Origin: Cephalotus follicularis
Lineage: Eukaryota > Streptophyta > Magnoliopsida > Oxalidales > Cephalotaceae
NCBI GenBank assembly: GCA_001972305.1
Contig: BDDD01000308.1
Location: 310,001 to 374,000 of the forward strand
Direction: 5' to 3'
DNA length: 64,000 nucleotides
Shown here piece by piece: positions 11,204 to 24,258 of this stretch. Both the position numbers and the translations under genes were made by a program. A model generated the notes under the pieces. That model did not search any database. It saw nothing but the letters and a program-made list of their open reading frames with translations, and was not told where the DNA came from. The stretch's first letter is position 1, and each line of letters starts with the position of its first letter.

Positions 11204-11410
11204 TAATATGTTGTAGGACACTGATCCCCACTCAAAAATGAGATCCATGAGACTTGGATTGTTATTTCTCGTCTCCCATAATATTTTAGGGTTATGGGAT
11301 TCGTATAAAACAATAGGAGCTTGAGAGTAAAAACACCTAAAAGATTAAAGACCAAGTCTTTATGGTTATAAACATTTAAATTGAATTTATCTGAATATTG
11401 TCTTTATTTT

Positions 11411-12300
11411 ATATCTATAGAAATCGCAATGACAAATCCCCTCACTGTAATTCTTGAGAAGAATCAGTTGACAGGTCCAAATTATGTGGGCCGGCTACGG
11501 AATATTAGAATAGTTCTGAATTCTGAGGACATAGAGTATGTCCTAGAGGCCCTTATGCCAGCACTGCCTGCTGAAGATGCCTCAAGCGAAATCGTGCCAT
11601 TTATAATAAATGGATGGCTGATGAAAAGAAAGTCAGAAGCTACCTAATGACATTGATGAGCAATCTCCTACAAATCCAGCATGAATCGATGCGAGATTCT
11701 AGGGAAATTCTCCTACATCTCCGCGAGTTATACGGAGAGACTAGTAGGAATGCTCGGTTCCAGCTCACTACTGAGCTGTATGGCACTAAAATGGCGAAAG
11801 AATATTCTGTTAATGATCATGTGCTAAAGATGATCAATGCGATTGAATGTCTTGCTGCTCTTGGCATCATTCAGGATGTTGAATTAAGCACTGATCTGAT
11901 CCTTCATTTGCTTCCACATTCCTTCTCTGGTTTCATCACCAATTTTAACATGAATAGGATATCAGCTACTTTGGTTGATCTCTTAAACATGCTGAGGGAA
12001 GCCAAGTGAACATGAATAAGGGCAAGGCGCAAGTCATGATGGTAGGATCGTCCCGTAGGCCCAAGAGTAAGGGCAAGTCCAACCTTAAGAAGGGGAAGAC
12101 TAAAAATGGGACGATACCACCACGACCGGCATCCTTCAAACCAGCGAAAGCCAGGCCACATAATCATACAAACCAGCAAGCTGTTGCTACGCTGGACACT
12201 GTCGCAAGAGTTGCACCTGCTGAGGAGTCTGCCTTAGAAGCTTCTGCTAAGGGACTGCGCTTCCACTGTGGGAAGCCAGGACATTGGAAAAGGAACTATG
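11411..12300 (+). pseudogene. copia gag fossil
   Basis: The segment encodes the typical plant copia gag N-terminus (MTNPLTVILEKNQLTGPNY) and a helical capsid-type region. It ends with a CCHC zinc knuckle remnant (FHCGKPGHWKR, about 12260-12292). In such elements Gag forms the virus-like particle and the knuckle binds the element's RNA. It is broken. Confidence 0.75.
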
Positions 12301-12529
12301 TGACATTCCTTCTATCAATTGGCAAAAGTATGCCCTATTTGTCTTATATAGAGGTGAATATGAATATTTCTGATTTATCTTCCTGGATTTTCAGATAGCG
12401 AATGTGGTATTCACATATGTTCTAATTTACAGGCCCTCACGGACCAAAGAAACCTTGAGAAGGGTGAGGGAGATCTACGGCTTGCGGATGGTTCAATAGT
12501 TGAAACCATAGCCATATGATCAGTTTATA

Positions 12530-15234
12530 TTTTGTTGCCTTTGGGCCATAGTTTAGAACTCAAACATTATGTTTATTCACCTCACATTTTGCAAAATATT
12601 ATTTTTATTCTAGCATTAGATGCTGAAGGTTTTCATATTATTTTTAAAGACAATTGTTGTTCTATTTTATTTAATAATATGATTTATGCAAAAATTTTCC
12701 TTCATGATGGATTATATATATTGAGTAAACATGAGACTGTTTTTAATATGCAAAAAGACAATAAAAGAAAGAGAAATGAAGTTAATCAATCCTACCTATG
12801 GCATTGCAGACTTGGTCATATAAGCGAGAAAAGAGTCTGCAGGTTGATCTCGGATGGATACTTTGATTTTTCAACGTATCAACTGCTTCCAACTTGTGAA
12901 CACTGTCTTAAAGGTAAAATGACCAAATCTCCCTTCACATGGAAAGGGGAAAGGACCCCAGAACTGCTAGGTCTAGTACATACTAATGTATATAGACCAA
13001 TGACAGTTGATGCTAGAGGTGGATATTCCTACTTCATAACCTTTACGGATGATCATTCTCATTTTGGTTATTTGTACCTTTTGCGGCACAAATCTGAAAC
13101 CTTTGAAAAGTTCAAAGAATTCAGACATGAAGTAGAGAAACATACTGGTAAAAGTCTGAAAACTCTTCGATCAGATCGAGGTGGTGAGTATCTCTCCACC
13201 AAGTTTTTAACTTATCTCAAAGATAATGGGATTATCTCTCAGTCGAGCCCTCCGGGAACACCACAACATAATGGTGTGTCCGAAAGAAGAAATCGTACAT
13301 TGCTTGACATGGTGCGTAGCATGATGAGTGATGTTGGACTTTCACTGTCTTTCTGGGGTTATGCTTTAGAGACTGTTGTTTTCTTATTGAACAGGACTCC
13401 AACGAAATATGCTCCCAATACCCCATATGAGATATGGAATGGGAAGAAACCCAATCTTAGTTACCTAAGGATATGGGGATGCCTTGCATATGTTAAGTAG
13501 ACAGCAGCAGATAAATTGGAATCTAAGTCCATAAAATGTAAACTTATGGGATATCCTAAAGAAATACGAGGATATTACTTCTATTATCCACCTGACAACA
13601 AAGTGTTTATAGCCAGGCATGTTACTTTTCTTGAGAAGGACTTCCTGTTGGAAGACAGTAGTGAGAGTATGATAGAATTAGATGAACGATCTTAAGAACC
13701 ACAAGTTGAGGGCCTATACAATCCTGTTCAAATTGATGTTCCTAAAATGTCAGCTACCAAGATACACAACCTCTGTGTAGAACTACCAGATTACCCAGGG
13801 TACCCGAGAGATACTATGGTAACTTTCTCATTGAAGGTACCCGAGAGGTAAATTTCATGAATGATGATCCGGTAAGCTACAAAGAAGCCATATGCGATAT
13901 GGACTCGGAGAAATTTCTCAAAGCCATGAATTCCGAAATGGAATCCATGTACTCCAATCAAGTTTGGAATCTAGTGGATGCACCCGAAGGGGTTAAACCC
14001 TTAGGTTGCAAATGGATTTTCAAAAGGAAACTTGGAGACGATGAAAAGGTGAAGACCTTCAAAGCTAGGCTCGTAGCCAAATGTTACAACCAACGGGAAG
14101 TGATTGATTATGAGGAAACTTTCTCTCCCGTAGCCATGCTTAAATCCATTCGGATTTTACTTGGTATAGCTGCACATTTTGACTATGAGATATGACAAAT
14201 GGATGTGAAAACTATTTTTCTCAATGGAAACATTGATGGGGACATATATATGACTTAGCCTGAGGGTTTCATATCCACTAGTAAGGACCAGAAAGTGTGC
14301 AAGCTTCAGAAGTCCATTTATGGACTGAAGCAAGTTTCGAGAAGTTGGAACATCCGATTTGATGAGACAATCAAAGAGTTTGATTTCATTAAGAATCTAG
14401 ATGAACGATGTGTGTATAGAAAGGTTAGTAGGAGCTTCGTGACTTTCCTGGTCTTGTACGTTGATGACATACTCCTTATAGGAAATGATGTGATCATGTT
14501 GTCAAACGTAAAGGCCTGGTTATCTACAGTTTTCTTCATGAAAGACTTGGGAGAAGCTTCCTATATCCTCAGGATAAAGGTCTATAGAGATAAACCTAGA
14601 AGGATGATAGGGTTGTCCCAGTCTTTGTACATTGAAAGAGTGCTTAAGCGGTTTAGCATGGAAAATTCCAAGAGAGGTTATCTACCTCTATGTCATGGAA
14701 TTTCACTTTCTAAACAAATGTCTCCCAAGACAGCTGAAGAAAGACAAAGTATGATGCACATTCCATATGCTTCAGCAATTGGAAGCGTCATGTATGCTAT
14801 GCTTTGCACCAGACCAGATATCGCCTATTATGTAAGTGTTACAAGCAGATATCAGTCATATCCAGGTGAGAGTCACTGGAAGGTTGTCAAAGATATCCTC
14901 AAGCACCTTAACGGGACTAAGGATTTATTCTTGATGTATGGAGGAAAATGTGTGAAGATTGAAAGTTTTACTGACTCTAATTTTCAGACAGATGTGGATG
15001 ATTCAAAATCGACATTGGGGTTTGTGTTCACCTTAAATGGTGAAGCAGTGAGCTGGAAGAGTTCCAAGAAGCCTACCACTGCGGATTCAGTGATAGAAGC
15101 TGAATACATTGTGATTCCACCTTATAAGTGAGATCGTTGATCGTGGAGATATAAAATTTGAAAGAGTTCCAAGTAAAGACAACATTGCAGACCCGCTTAC
15201 TAAGGCACTACCGAAGGCGGCCTTTGACAGACAC
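12530..15234 (+). pseudogene. copia pol fossil: integrase, reverse transcriptase, RNase H
   Basis: Domains in order: GAG-pre-integrase zinc-binding region (LWHCRLGHISEKRV and CEHCLKGK, about 12.80-12.92 kb); integrase core (SDRGGEYLS and PQHNGVSERRNRT, about 13.0-13.4 kb); RVT_2-type reverse transcriptase (GCKWIFKRK at about 14.0 kb, YVDDILLIGND at about 14.46 kb); and copia RNase H (about 14.95-15.1 kb). The final residues lie beyond the inserted LTR, at 18383-18424. The order integrase before reverse transcriptase is diagnostic of Ty1/copia. It is broken in several places. Confidence 0.85.
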
Positions 15235-18200
15235 TGTAACACCCCCGATTCGGAGGGAGTCGTCATGGGTCCTAATCCTAAACTATTCATAATCGATCTT
15301 ATAACATGGCTCAATTTTATTCTTTTTATCAATTTATTAACTTAGCATGTATTCTTATTTAACTATAAATCAAGGTTTGCCTTTATTCTTACTATCAAAT
15401 TATTAACTCATCTTTGAATCAAATTGCGTGATGGTCTTAAACTTAATATTCAAAATCTAAAACATTGTCTAAGACTTTATTCATAATATGAAAACTTAAA
15501 CATAATCTTGGAAAGTTAAACAAAACCAAAAGCTTAAACATAATTCTAAGTCATAAACTGAAAGGCATAACATAGTTAAAAAGGGGTCCTAACATGACCA
15601 TAAAATAACTAAGCAAAAACAAGTCCATCCCCTAAGTACTCCTTAATATATGTGACATCTCGCTCATCACACATTTCCCGGATGCTGTCCCATAGAACCT
15701 GTCGCATGGAAACAAAAAAAACGCCGTTGAGCAAACCTCAGTACGGATATAGAATCATAAAACATAAAACGATAATTTATGAGATAGAAAAAAAAAATAC
15801 TTGAATATTTAAGTATCATTTACTTTATGCATAAAAATAAATTAACATTATATTCAAAAAGAGTGAAGGTAAGTATTCATACAATCAATTCAAACGAGTA
15901 TTAATTTTCATTATTCAATTTTATAATCTAAGTTCAACATCCCAAAAAAATATTCAAAACGAAAAACAACAAACAGAGACTTATCCGATTCCATAAACTC
16001 ATTACCGATATCCAAAGTGCATACACATATGCATAGGTGCAAGGGGTTCATGAGGCCCACATGCCAAACGGAAAGACGTGTATGGCACTACACAATCAAT
16101 CTCCAGAATCCGTATCCTTAACATACCATATAACTAGAGTATACCCATACGCCTCTATCACAAAATCGGATCCATAAATCCACCTCATGGGATTTATTCA
16201 AAACATAGAGAGACGTCGTAGTCCCATCACATTGCTACAAAAATGTCACGTCCCCGTGCCAGGCCCACGACGTGCCTATGGTACCTCCATAGATAGGAAA
16301 TATCTCTGTGTATATCTTTATTTTGAGAACATTGTTTTATTTCTAAAAACAATTTAAAAAAATGTATACACGTTTTCAAAACATTTTCTGGACATACCAA
16401 AATCATTACATATCTTCAACTCATTTATTTTTCATTATAAAGAGATGATCATTTCATAATATATCTTAACGTATCTTAATCCTAAAAATATAGTTGGGAA
16501 CGTTTAATTTCATAAAATGTCAAAACCAATTTATTTACGTAACACATTATAAAACATAATCAAGTCTATAAAACGAGATCATAGAATACAACTGATTTTA
16601 GTTTGATAAACAGATAGCCAAGGAACGATAGAAAATCCGTACGTTATTCATAAAGTAAAACTATATTTTTACCATAATAAAAACAGTAGGAGGGTATCAA
16701 GAAACGAAAATCCGTACTAAAACATATTTTAATTCATTTCAGTAAAACCAAAGGAATAAGCCAAGAACGAAGAATCCGTACCTTAAGCGATCACAACAAA
16801 GATAGATGAATTGATCAACAATTTTAAAAGTCCCTCGAAACACAAAAATCTAAAAGATGCAATATCATTCATATAAGCATTCAAATATCACTTCCAAACA
16901 TCAAACAGTAACTTAATAGTGTTTAAAACAAACTCTAAATCATTTAGACGGACAAACGGATTACAAAACTTAAAACCATAAATTTTTTTGGACAATTCCA
17001 GTCGACTGTATCAAGATCCAGTCGACTACTCAAAGGTGGCAGTCGACTGTGTGGCATAGGCAGCCGACTACTCAACTGGGTATGAATCCAGTCGACTGTG
17101 ATAGGGGGTCCAGTCGACTGTGCAAGGCAAGACAGTCGGCTACTTCACAAGGCAGCCGACTGTTCTGGGCGACAGAACAGCAAAAACACAGCAATTCAAT
17201 TCCAATTTTCTGTCAAACTTCCAATATTACTATACTAGATGATTTTAAACATTTATATAGGACTTATGTGACTTATCAGTTGCATTTAAACGTCCAGAAA
17301 TCATGCAGTGGGTGATCTTTCTTTTAAGGAAAGCAAACTCTACTTCATAGCATGCATAACTATTAATCAATTTCCTGTCAAACACTAACTATTAAGTTTA
17401 AAACCTGTTTACTGCCATTATTAGACTTTCCAGGACTTACAAACAATCTCATAACAGTAACAAAACATGCATGGCAGGAAATCAAAACTAAAACTCACTA
17501 GCAACCACATGAACATGCATTGGATATCATTAAACTAATTTTAATTGTTAAACCATAATAACGGGGGAAGACAAACCTGGTATGATGATCAAAGGAGAAC
17601 AAAATGAATACTAATCTTGCAGGTTCGGCTCTAGGAGGAAGATACATAGTGGAGGCACAACCATGAACATATAGCATACATATACAACTTAGAAAAGGCA
17701 ATTTAGGTCATGCTAAGCCAAAAAGGAAATCAAAATCTGTTATGATAAGGAAAAGGAGCAAGATTTCAGGATTGACAGGGAGAAAAGAAGGCAAGAAATC
17801 TATTTTGGGAGAGGAGGAAAGCAAGAGTACGGGAGAGGGAGGGAAAGAAGGAATAAGGAAAAAAAAAACAAGTCTTTAACAATTTTGCCACAATACTCTT
17901 ATTTTTCCATATTTCTTTTCCAATTTAAAACACTTTTGCCATATTAATAATTAAACTAATTTATAATACAACAATTGATTTTATTTTCCCCCTAATCCCT
18001 ATTCCAATAATTTATCAAAATCCCAAAGATGGTATTATTTAGCCAAGTCATAAAAGCCCAAAAATAAAAGGATTTGTTTTCCAATTAAAACAATTTTACC
18101 ATGTTAATAACAAAAACCAATTTAATATTTATACGAAATATAATTCAATTAATTTTCCCTATTCATATACGTAATCTAACCAATATTCACCAACCATATA

Positions 18201-18377
18201 ATAACAAGACAATAGATATTTGTTTTTTTTTTCAACAATCATATCCTAATAAAATAAAAGCCCTAAGTTTAAATTCACCTAACCCAAGGAACACATTATG
18301 CCACAACAAAATATGCCAACCTAATAACAAAACAAATAATAATCCAAAAATGTGCACACAAAAATCGGGGTATTACA
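15235..18377. mobile_element. Solo LTR, 3.1 kb, inserted in copia pol
   Basis: It begins TGTAACACCCCCGATTCGG and ends TCGGGGTATTACA, which are inverted ends. It is flanked by a perfect GACAC duplication (15230-15234 and 18378-18382). No coding similarity is seen. A cluster of CAGTCGACTG-type motifs lies at 16999-17162. The frames at 17049-17315, 17498-17701 and 18101-18424 are not supported as genes. The last one merely runs into the end of the copia pol. Confidence 0.8.
16999..17162. repeat. Cluster of eight CAGTCGACTG-like palindromic motifs
   Basis: Eight copies of a 10-bp motif occur at 16999, 17019, 17040, 17061, 17089, 17111, 17133 and 17153. Four match CAGTCGACTG exactly and the others are CAGTCGACTA, CAGCCGACTA, CAGTCGGCTA and CAGCCGACTG. 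Spacing is irregular (20-28 bp) and the intervening sequence differs, so this is a motif cluster rather than a simple tandem repeat. Confidence 0.85.
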
Positions 18378-18439
18378 GACACCTTGAAGCTATGGGTGTG
18401 AGACACTGTGGCAACTGGCTTTAGCACTTAGTAAGAGAT

Positions 18440-20238
18440 TGTTAGAGATGAAGTGTTGTGAGTCAGTGTCGAGTTTGTATTTACTTTATATGGTATAAAC
18501 GACTTATAAATTCAATAAAGATGTTTATGTTTTATCAATGGCTATGAGTTCGTTTCATTAATACATGTTTTATTTATTGTAAATGAATTTCCTGGAATAA
18601 AGTTAGAGAACCAAGTTCATGATGAGATTATGATGTGAGAGTTGGAATCTCGGTATACTTTATTTCGAATCTTCTTGGTCATAGGATTGACACCCATGGT
18701 ATGATCAATCAGGATTGACCAGCACGTACTGTCGGATCGGTAAGTAGAAGGTGACTGATCTCACACTCACTCGCATGGATGATGCTATGACAACTACGTG
18801 GGTGCTCATTTAATGAGTTCACTGAAGGTGACTGTTGATAGAATATCTGTATGGAGTTTTACTTACATGTTAGACAGAATTCTAGTTTTACAGCAGTGCA
18901 TGTGGTCCTTGGACATGAGCCATCACTGAATGTCTTGTGCATAGGGTACTGTGTTTTGATGGTGCTTAAATACATATTCTATGAAGTTTATACAGACATT
19001 AGTTGGATATAGTACGCTTATGTATGGAGGCATGTGAACTGGCAACAATGAATCCATTGCTTCTAGTAAAAGAAGATTATGCTCAGGATGATTTTCATTA
19101 GCAATTAAACGTCTGGCGATGCTAGCCACGATATCAAGAGTGTGATATCATTGGTTGAATATTAGAGAGGCACCTCTAATATTATTAAGGCTAATGAAAG
19201 ATAGCCACAAGGCTAAAGATTAAATTATTGGGGTCTGATATAATCCGTACCCTAGATTTAATTAAAACATTGTCAATGGAGGGACTATACGTGCATGTAC
19301 CTGTAAATAGTAGTTTGCAAATTATTTATATTACCTGGGGGTCGTTATCCATTGCTAGATGTTGATGTCGACCAGTAAGATGTCCGAGATTAAATTGATA
19401 AATTAATTTTGGAAGAAAAGAATTAAAAGAGTTTTAATTCAAAATATTCGAGATAATATTTTTTATGTCATAATAAATATTTAATCGAATAATTGTGAGC
19501 GTCACAATATTAATCCTACGACCAGCGTAGTAGTGAACTCATAGGGTCACACACAATACGGGCTGATATTTCTAACACGTGATGAGAGAAAAATAATTAG
19601 GATGTTATTTCCTAATTATATTTAATGAGATTATATATATATATATATATATATATATAATGAGATTAATTATCCTTAATGAGAAGTAGAAGTCAAAAAG
19701 GAGAGAAAGACTATCTAAGGAAGAATCCTGAATGCATTAGGAAACCCTAAGCATGATAGGATAAGAGTTTGTGTTCTAATATGATTGTCTAGCGGCAAGT
19801 ATATATAGAACATACCCCCCCTTCCTATTTAGAGAGTTGTTGGACGTTTTTGTTCTCTCTCTTGGTGTCTTCTCTCCTCTCTCTCTCGTATACAATCAAG
19901 AGTTGAAAGTTTGGGAAACCTGGTGTTAGAAATTGAAGCTTGGTGTGGATACATTAGAGGTTTTTTATACTTGGAAGCTAGAACCGTTTCATTCGTTCAA
20001 CAAGTAGTTGTGCTTTTGGAAGCAGGACTACACAAAGGAAGAAGGAAGGAGCCGCTCCAATCATGTGAGTAATTCCGCTTGCTCCTCCTTATTGATTTAT
20101 ATCTAACTATATATGTATGCTCAAAAGATCCTGGAAACGAACCATGTTGCTTGATATTCATGAGATGATCACACAATATATATATTAGGGTTTTAAGCAT
20201 CTAGATATTTTATTGCTTAATCGACATAAGGTTCCAAC
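18440..20238 (+). repeat. 3' LTR of the copia element, full length
   Basis: It begins TGTTAGAG just after a purine-rich AGTAAGAGAT and ends GGTTCCAACA, followed by the ATTCC duplication. Length is 1799 bp, against 1798 bp for the solo LTR at 29646-31443. A TATA-like TATATATAG lies at about 19800-19808, and an AT microsatellite at about 19633-19658. Confidence 0.9.
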
Positions 20239-20382
20239 AATTCCCTCATATAACCAACACAAATAAGATAGAAAAAGATGTCAAGAATCCATTACCAAAG
20301 TTCTTTACTCCTTCACTTTTTGTTGGTTCCTTCAACCTTTGATCCAAACTTGATGTTTTCACTAAAGATCCTCCCTAAGAAC

Positions 20383-20884
20383 TAGGGATGGAAATTATAT
20401 TCGTATAAACAGGTATTCGACTCTACCCGTCCCGTATGGGGAGAGATTACCCACAAGGGACGGGGATGGAGATGGAGACGGGAAATTTTTAGGTACCCGA
20501 CAACGGGGACGGGGATGGTACGAATATAGCTTGTCACCCTACCCTCTCCGACCCTCTCTGTACCCGTTATTAAGTTTCTAAAATATCTTTAAATTTTATT
20601 TTTATTACATAATTATGTTTAAAACATTATGTTTGTTATCCACAATTTGTTTAAAACATTATGTTTGTTTTATATTATTGAGTATTTTATTATGAGAATA
20701 TGAAATTTTCTCTATGTACAGAAAGGGTACGGGTAGGGTACGAGTATTAATAAGTTTTCGCGAAGACGGGGAGGGAGATCTTTAACAATACCCGCACGGG
20801 TATGGGGAGGATACGGGAAAAGAAAAAGGGAACGGGGATGGAGACTATTGTATTCATACCCAACCATCCCCATTGTTATCCCTA
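20383..20884. mobile_element. hAT-type MITE, 502 bp
   Basis: The ends are TAGGGATGG and TTATCCCTA. They are flanked by CTAAGAAC (20375-20382) and CCAAGAAC (20885-20892), an 8-bp duplication with one mismatch, as expected for hAT. The interior has many GGGGACGGGGATGG and TACCCG phrases but no transposase similarity. The frame 20712-20954 is not coding. Confidence 0.8.
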
Positions 20885-20892
20885 CCAAGAAC

Positions 20893-22801
20893 ACGGCTAC
20901 ACTTCCTGTGAAAGGATGAAGGTAAATGTGTTTATGCCTAAAACTAGTAATCACTCAAAGTAAAGATTAATTACAAGAAACAAGTAATCTCCACTTATGG
21001 GGACTTTGGGTGGTGAAAAGATGATGTTTTGTTGTCTTCTCTTCAAGAACTTGTAGTTCTTTCAAGGTCCTCTAATGGTGGACACATAGACGGTAAGAAG
21101 AAGAGATTGAAGAGAGAGCATGGACGGGTGAAGTGTTAGGAGATAATAGAATTGCTTAGTGTGTAAGTTAAGTTAATGAAAATATCTTATACGTATGTCA
21201 TCAAAGTAATGACTCACCAACAAAATATCTTTACCAAGCTTCTTCCATAAGCTTAAGACTTAACTAATTACTCTGTCAAATGCATATGAAGGGCCGACCA
21301 TTCCTTCTCCAAGAGTGGGCCAAAATTGCATTTAAATGTGTAATGGACACATAAAAGAAAAAGTTAATAAAAGTAGGCTTCATCTTAGCACTTTTGGGCC
21401 TTCACACTTAGGCAATGTTTAAGCCCCAAAATTCGGCCCAATGAAGGATGTCAATGCAAGCCCAAACCATCCTAAAGCCCAAGAGCTCTCTCTCCCAACA
21501 AATGCCTGACAACATTTATTAGTTCAACAAACAACTCTTCGCACGAAACATTCTATTATGGTGATGCATAAACTTACTTGTAAGGAAGTGTCACAAGTTC
21601 AGCAAATAAAATGTTCACTAGCAAAGTAAAATCTCTCTCAGATGCTAATCTCTCACTAAATGACATGTGTCACCCACATGTCAACCTGCTTCAAAATCAG
21701 GTGGGACCCGAAAGCCCGGTTGAATTCCAGTACAATGATAAATTTCCCAAAACATCCCTGAGTTCTGGTATGACTATCTTAATAGTTCTCGACTATCAAA
21801 ATAGCCTCGGTATGATATCCAATCACTCCCTGAATCCATGAACCGAAGTTCCATGTCTATCATTAGTTAGCCGGTTAACTAGTACTTTATCCTGTCATCG
21901 ACGTATGTGTCATGTATCTCTCATCATACTTGGCTCCAACCGCGGACCAGGGTTTGGATTAATGTCAACCCTATGTAAGACCGCGATAACTATAAATTTA
22001 TGAAGCCACTGAGACTATCGACAGACCTCCCCAGAAACTCTTATTCCAGTCTGCCTACACCTGGCCAGGATTTAAGTCATCAACGGACATAAATATTATA
22101 GATCCTGTGACCCTCAATACGGGTGTGACGATCCCCTATTGCGCACTCGCCCTACATATCGATGCAGCTCCCACGAGGCTCAAAGACAATCCCTTTGCCA
22201 TCACGTGGCTAGTGTTGGTGAAGGCAGAAATCAAAGCTAAGCGGTTACTACACAATGCATGCCAGCCACTCAGGTCTAAGGATACAACGTAAATCATGTA
22301 TGATCTACTAGTCTCCTTCGACTATATACTACCGAGACAACAAGAACCCTATTGACAGAGGTATAGACTCTCCAAATAGATAACTTATGGTGGGTCTGTT
22401 CAGTAACATGCCTCCTGGAATGCACCCTGTATCAGCTTTAGGGTAAACCCGAATGGCAATGAGATGATCCATCATTCACTCATCTGGGAGCAAGCATAAC
22501 ACGACAAGTCTTTACGGTTCATCAATTGCCCTAAGAAAGTGAACCTATGACTTGGAACTTTTTGTTAGAAGGGAGTAAGGATCTCATTCTCATAACCTCT
22601 CAAGTATGAGATCCAACCCTTTATCGATAGGGCGTTATATGTGTATTCAATTAACTTGGTGATTAACTGATCCATTGAGATTGTTTGGGATATTACATAT
22701 AACAAAATGCCATTGTTAATTTAATATGCACATAAAACATGAATGGAACTAAGAATGTTATAAATAAATAGTGTATATATACAAGCATATAGCCACCACG
22801 T
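20893..22801. other. Non-coding, LTR- or leader-like DNA
   Basis: No gene or domain is recognisable. The frames at 21611-21841 and 22107-22292 are short and isolated. The sequence style (for example the region around 22120-22240) resembles untranslated parts of copia elements read on the minus strand, but I cannot prove it. It is most likely part of the inserted block that hosts the copia element. Confidence 0.35.
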
Positions 22802-23480
22802 GGCATGCAGGGACACCTCTATCTAACAAAGAGGCAGGCCCTTAAAGCTCTGGCAAAGAAGAAGAAGGAAATAGAGAAACATCTCGAGAGCCATATCAGA
22901 GTTCGTGCTTTGCTGCAGACTACGGAGGAGAGGTTCTCTCGGTTCCGAGACAGGGAAGCTACTCGGGTTCAAGAGGCAGTTGACAAAGCCCTTGTGGAAT
23001 TCAAAGCTTCATTTGAGTTTCAAGATACTTTGGCTGGGGCCGTGGAAGACTTCAAGGCTTCAGCTGAGTTTTAGGAAAAAAAAATAGATGAAGTCGTAGA
23101 CCAGTATAAGGCTTCTCTAGCTTTGATGAGGAAGTCTTCATGGAGTCTGCACGATATTTTTTTCGGGGCTTCTACACTTGTCGAAATTGGGTGGATGCTC
23201 TTCATCCTGAGGTTCCTCTGACTTCTTTCATATATTGTGAGCCAACGGGAGACTTCGATTTTCTCCCTGAAGGGATAGAGGCCGAGGAGGAGAAAGTTCG
23301 CCTTACCCTGGGGGAGAGGGAGTCACAGAGGGCAGCGCTCCAAGATCTGACTATTCCATCCTCTGCCGGTGATGTTGGAGAGCTTCCTTCCTCTACTCCT
23401 GATGCCCCTTCCTCTGAGCCTGCTTCAGAGACCGTTGCTGCTCTTCAACCTAAGGATGTTCAGGACCCTGCTCCTCTTTA
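22802..23480 (+). pseudogene. Antisense extra gene of the Tat fossil, C-terminal piece
   Basis: This piece encodes a lysine/glutamate-rich coiled-coil stretch (KALAKKKKEIEKHLESHI) and then a globular part (RGFYTCRNWVDALHPEVPLT). A proline/serine/alanine-rich acidic tail ends at 23480. It runs antisense to the Tat element. Proteins of this shape, a coiled coil plus a short conserved region, are encoded antisense next to the 3' LTR in several Tat elements. Their role is unknown. It is broken. Confidence 0.5.
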
Positions 23481-23897
23481 GATTTATGTATTTTTCTTTT
23501 TTTTGCATTGTACCTGTGTATATTTGTAATTCTTACTCTGGCAATGCATTAAAACATAATTTTGTTTTATCTAGTCCGATGTCTCCAAACTTTCTTTTGT
23601 ACTGGCCTGATATTTTTCACATCAGGTCACCTGAGCTTTTTCATTTGTATCAAAGCGCTCAACCAACGAGACTTGTCTTGATATTTGCGAGTTTTTATGT
23701 GTTCGCTTATCAAGATATGTTATAGGTCTGGTCTGACAAGTTTCTATGGGTTTATAGACCAACATTTGTTTTGTAGCTAAGAGTCCATTTTAGGACTCTT
23801 TTAGGCTTTTTGGTCTCAGAGAGTTGGGTTGCTGTATTAAGGCCCTGCTCTGAGATATTTAACTGCTCCCTTATCTGCTCTTTGGCTGAGAGTCTTT

Positions 23898-24258
23898 GAA
23901 TAAGTTTGTATTAAAGCTTTGAAAGAGTCTGCTTCAGACTTGGAGAGCTATGGTCCTGCATCAAGGTTCTGCTCTGACTGCTCCCTTGATTGCTCTTCGG
24001 CTGAGAGGCTTTGAATAAGCTTGTATTAAAGATTAAAAGAGTCTAGTTCAGACTTGGAGAGCTATGGCCCTGTATCAAAGGCCTGCTCTGACTGTTCTCT
24101 TGGGAGTCTTGAATAAGCTTGTATTAAAGCTTTAAAAGAGTATGCTTCAAACTTGGAGAGCTATGGTCCTGTATCAAGGGCCTGCTCTAACTACTCCATT
24201 GGGAGTCTTGAATAAGCTTGTATTAAAGTTTGGAAGGCTATGGTCATATATCAAGGCC
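23898..24258. repeat. Tandem repeat, 98-115 bp units, about 3.5 copies
   Basis: Units start GAATAAGCTTGTATTAAAG at 23898, 24013, 24111 and 24210, each followed by a GCTATGG(T/C)CCTG phrase and 'ctgctctgactgctccctt'. The array lies between the antisense gene and the remnant of pol. Ogre/Tat elements are known to generate tandem arrays in their 3' non-coding region. Confidence 0.8.

Larger units (their letters stand above)
7884..20238 (+). mobile_element. Ty1/copia element with both ends, carrying a nested LTR
   Basis: It is bounded by a perfect ATTCC duplication (7879-7883 and 20239-20243). Parts: 5' LTR beginning TGTTAGAGATGAAG (7884); a long leader; gag at about 11.4-12.3 kb; integrase at about 12.8-13.5 kb; reverse transcriptase at about 13.9-14.6 kb; RNase H at about 14.95-15.23 kb with its last residues at 18383-18424; and 3' LTR 18440-20238 ending GGTTCCAACA. 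The 3143-bp solo LTR at 15235-18377 is inserted near the end of pol. Without it the element is about 9.2 kb. It is broken, with roughly ten breaks. By eye the two LTRs are about 92-93% identical where they align, so the insertion is fairly old. The lineage was not assigned. Confidence 0.85.
7544..22801. mobile_element. Unclassified insertion inside the Tat fossil
   Basis: The two pieces of the antisense gene are separated by this block. Possible ends are TGATCCAATT on the left and CCACGTGGCA on the right, flanked by TGCAT and TGCAG, a weak five-base duplication. Without the copia element and the MITE nested in it, it would be about 2.4 kb of non-coding DNA resembling LTR or leader sequence. 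Its class, and whether it is a single element, are uncertain. Confidence 0.35.

Noticed and set aside
21611-22292. Frames of 76 and 61 codons as host genes
   Set aside because: Short, isolated, without start context or similarity, within DNA that looks like untranslated retroelement sequence.
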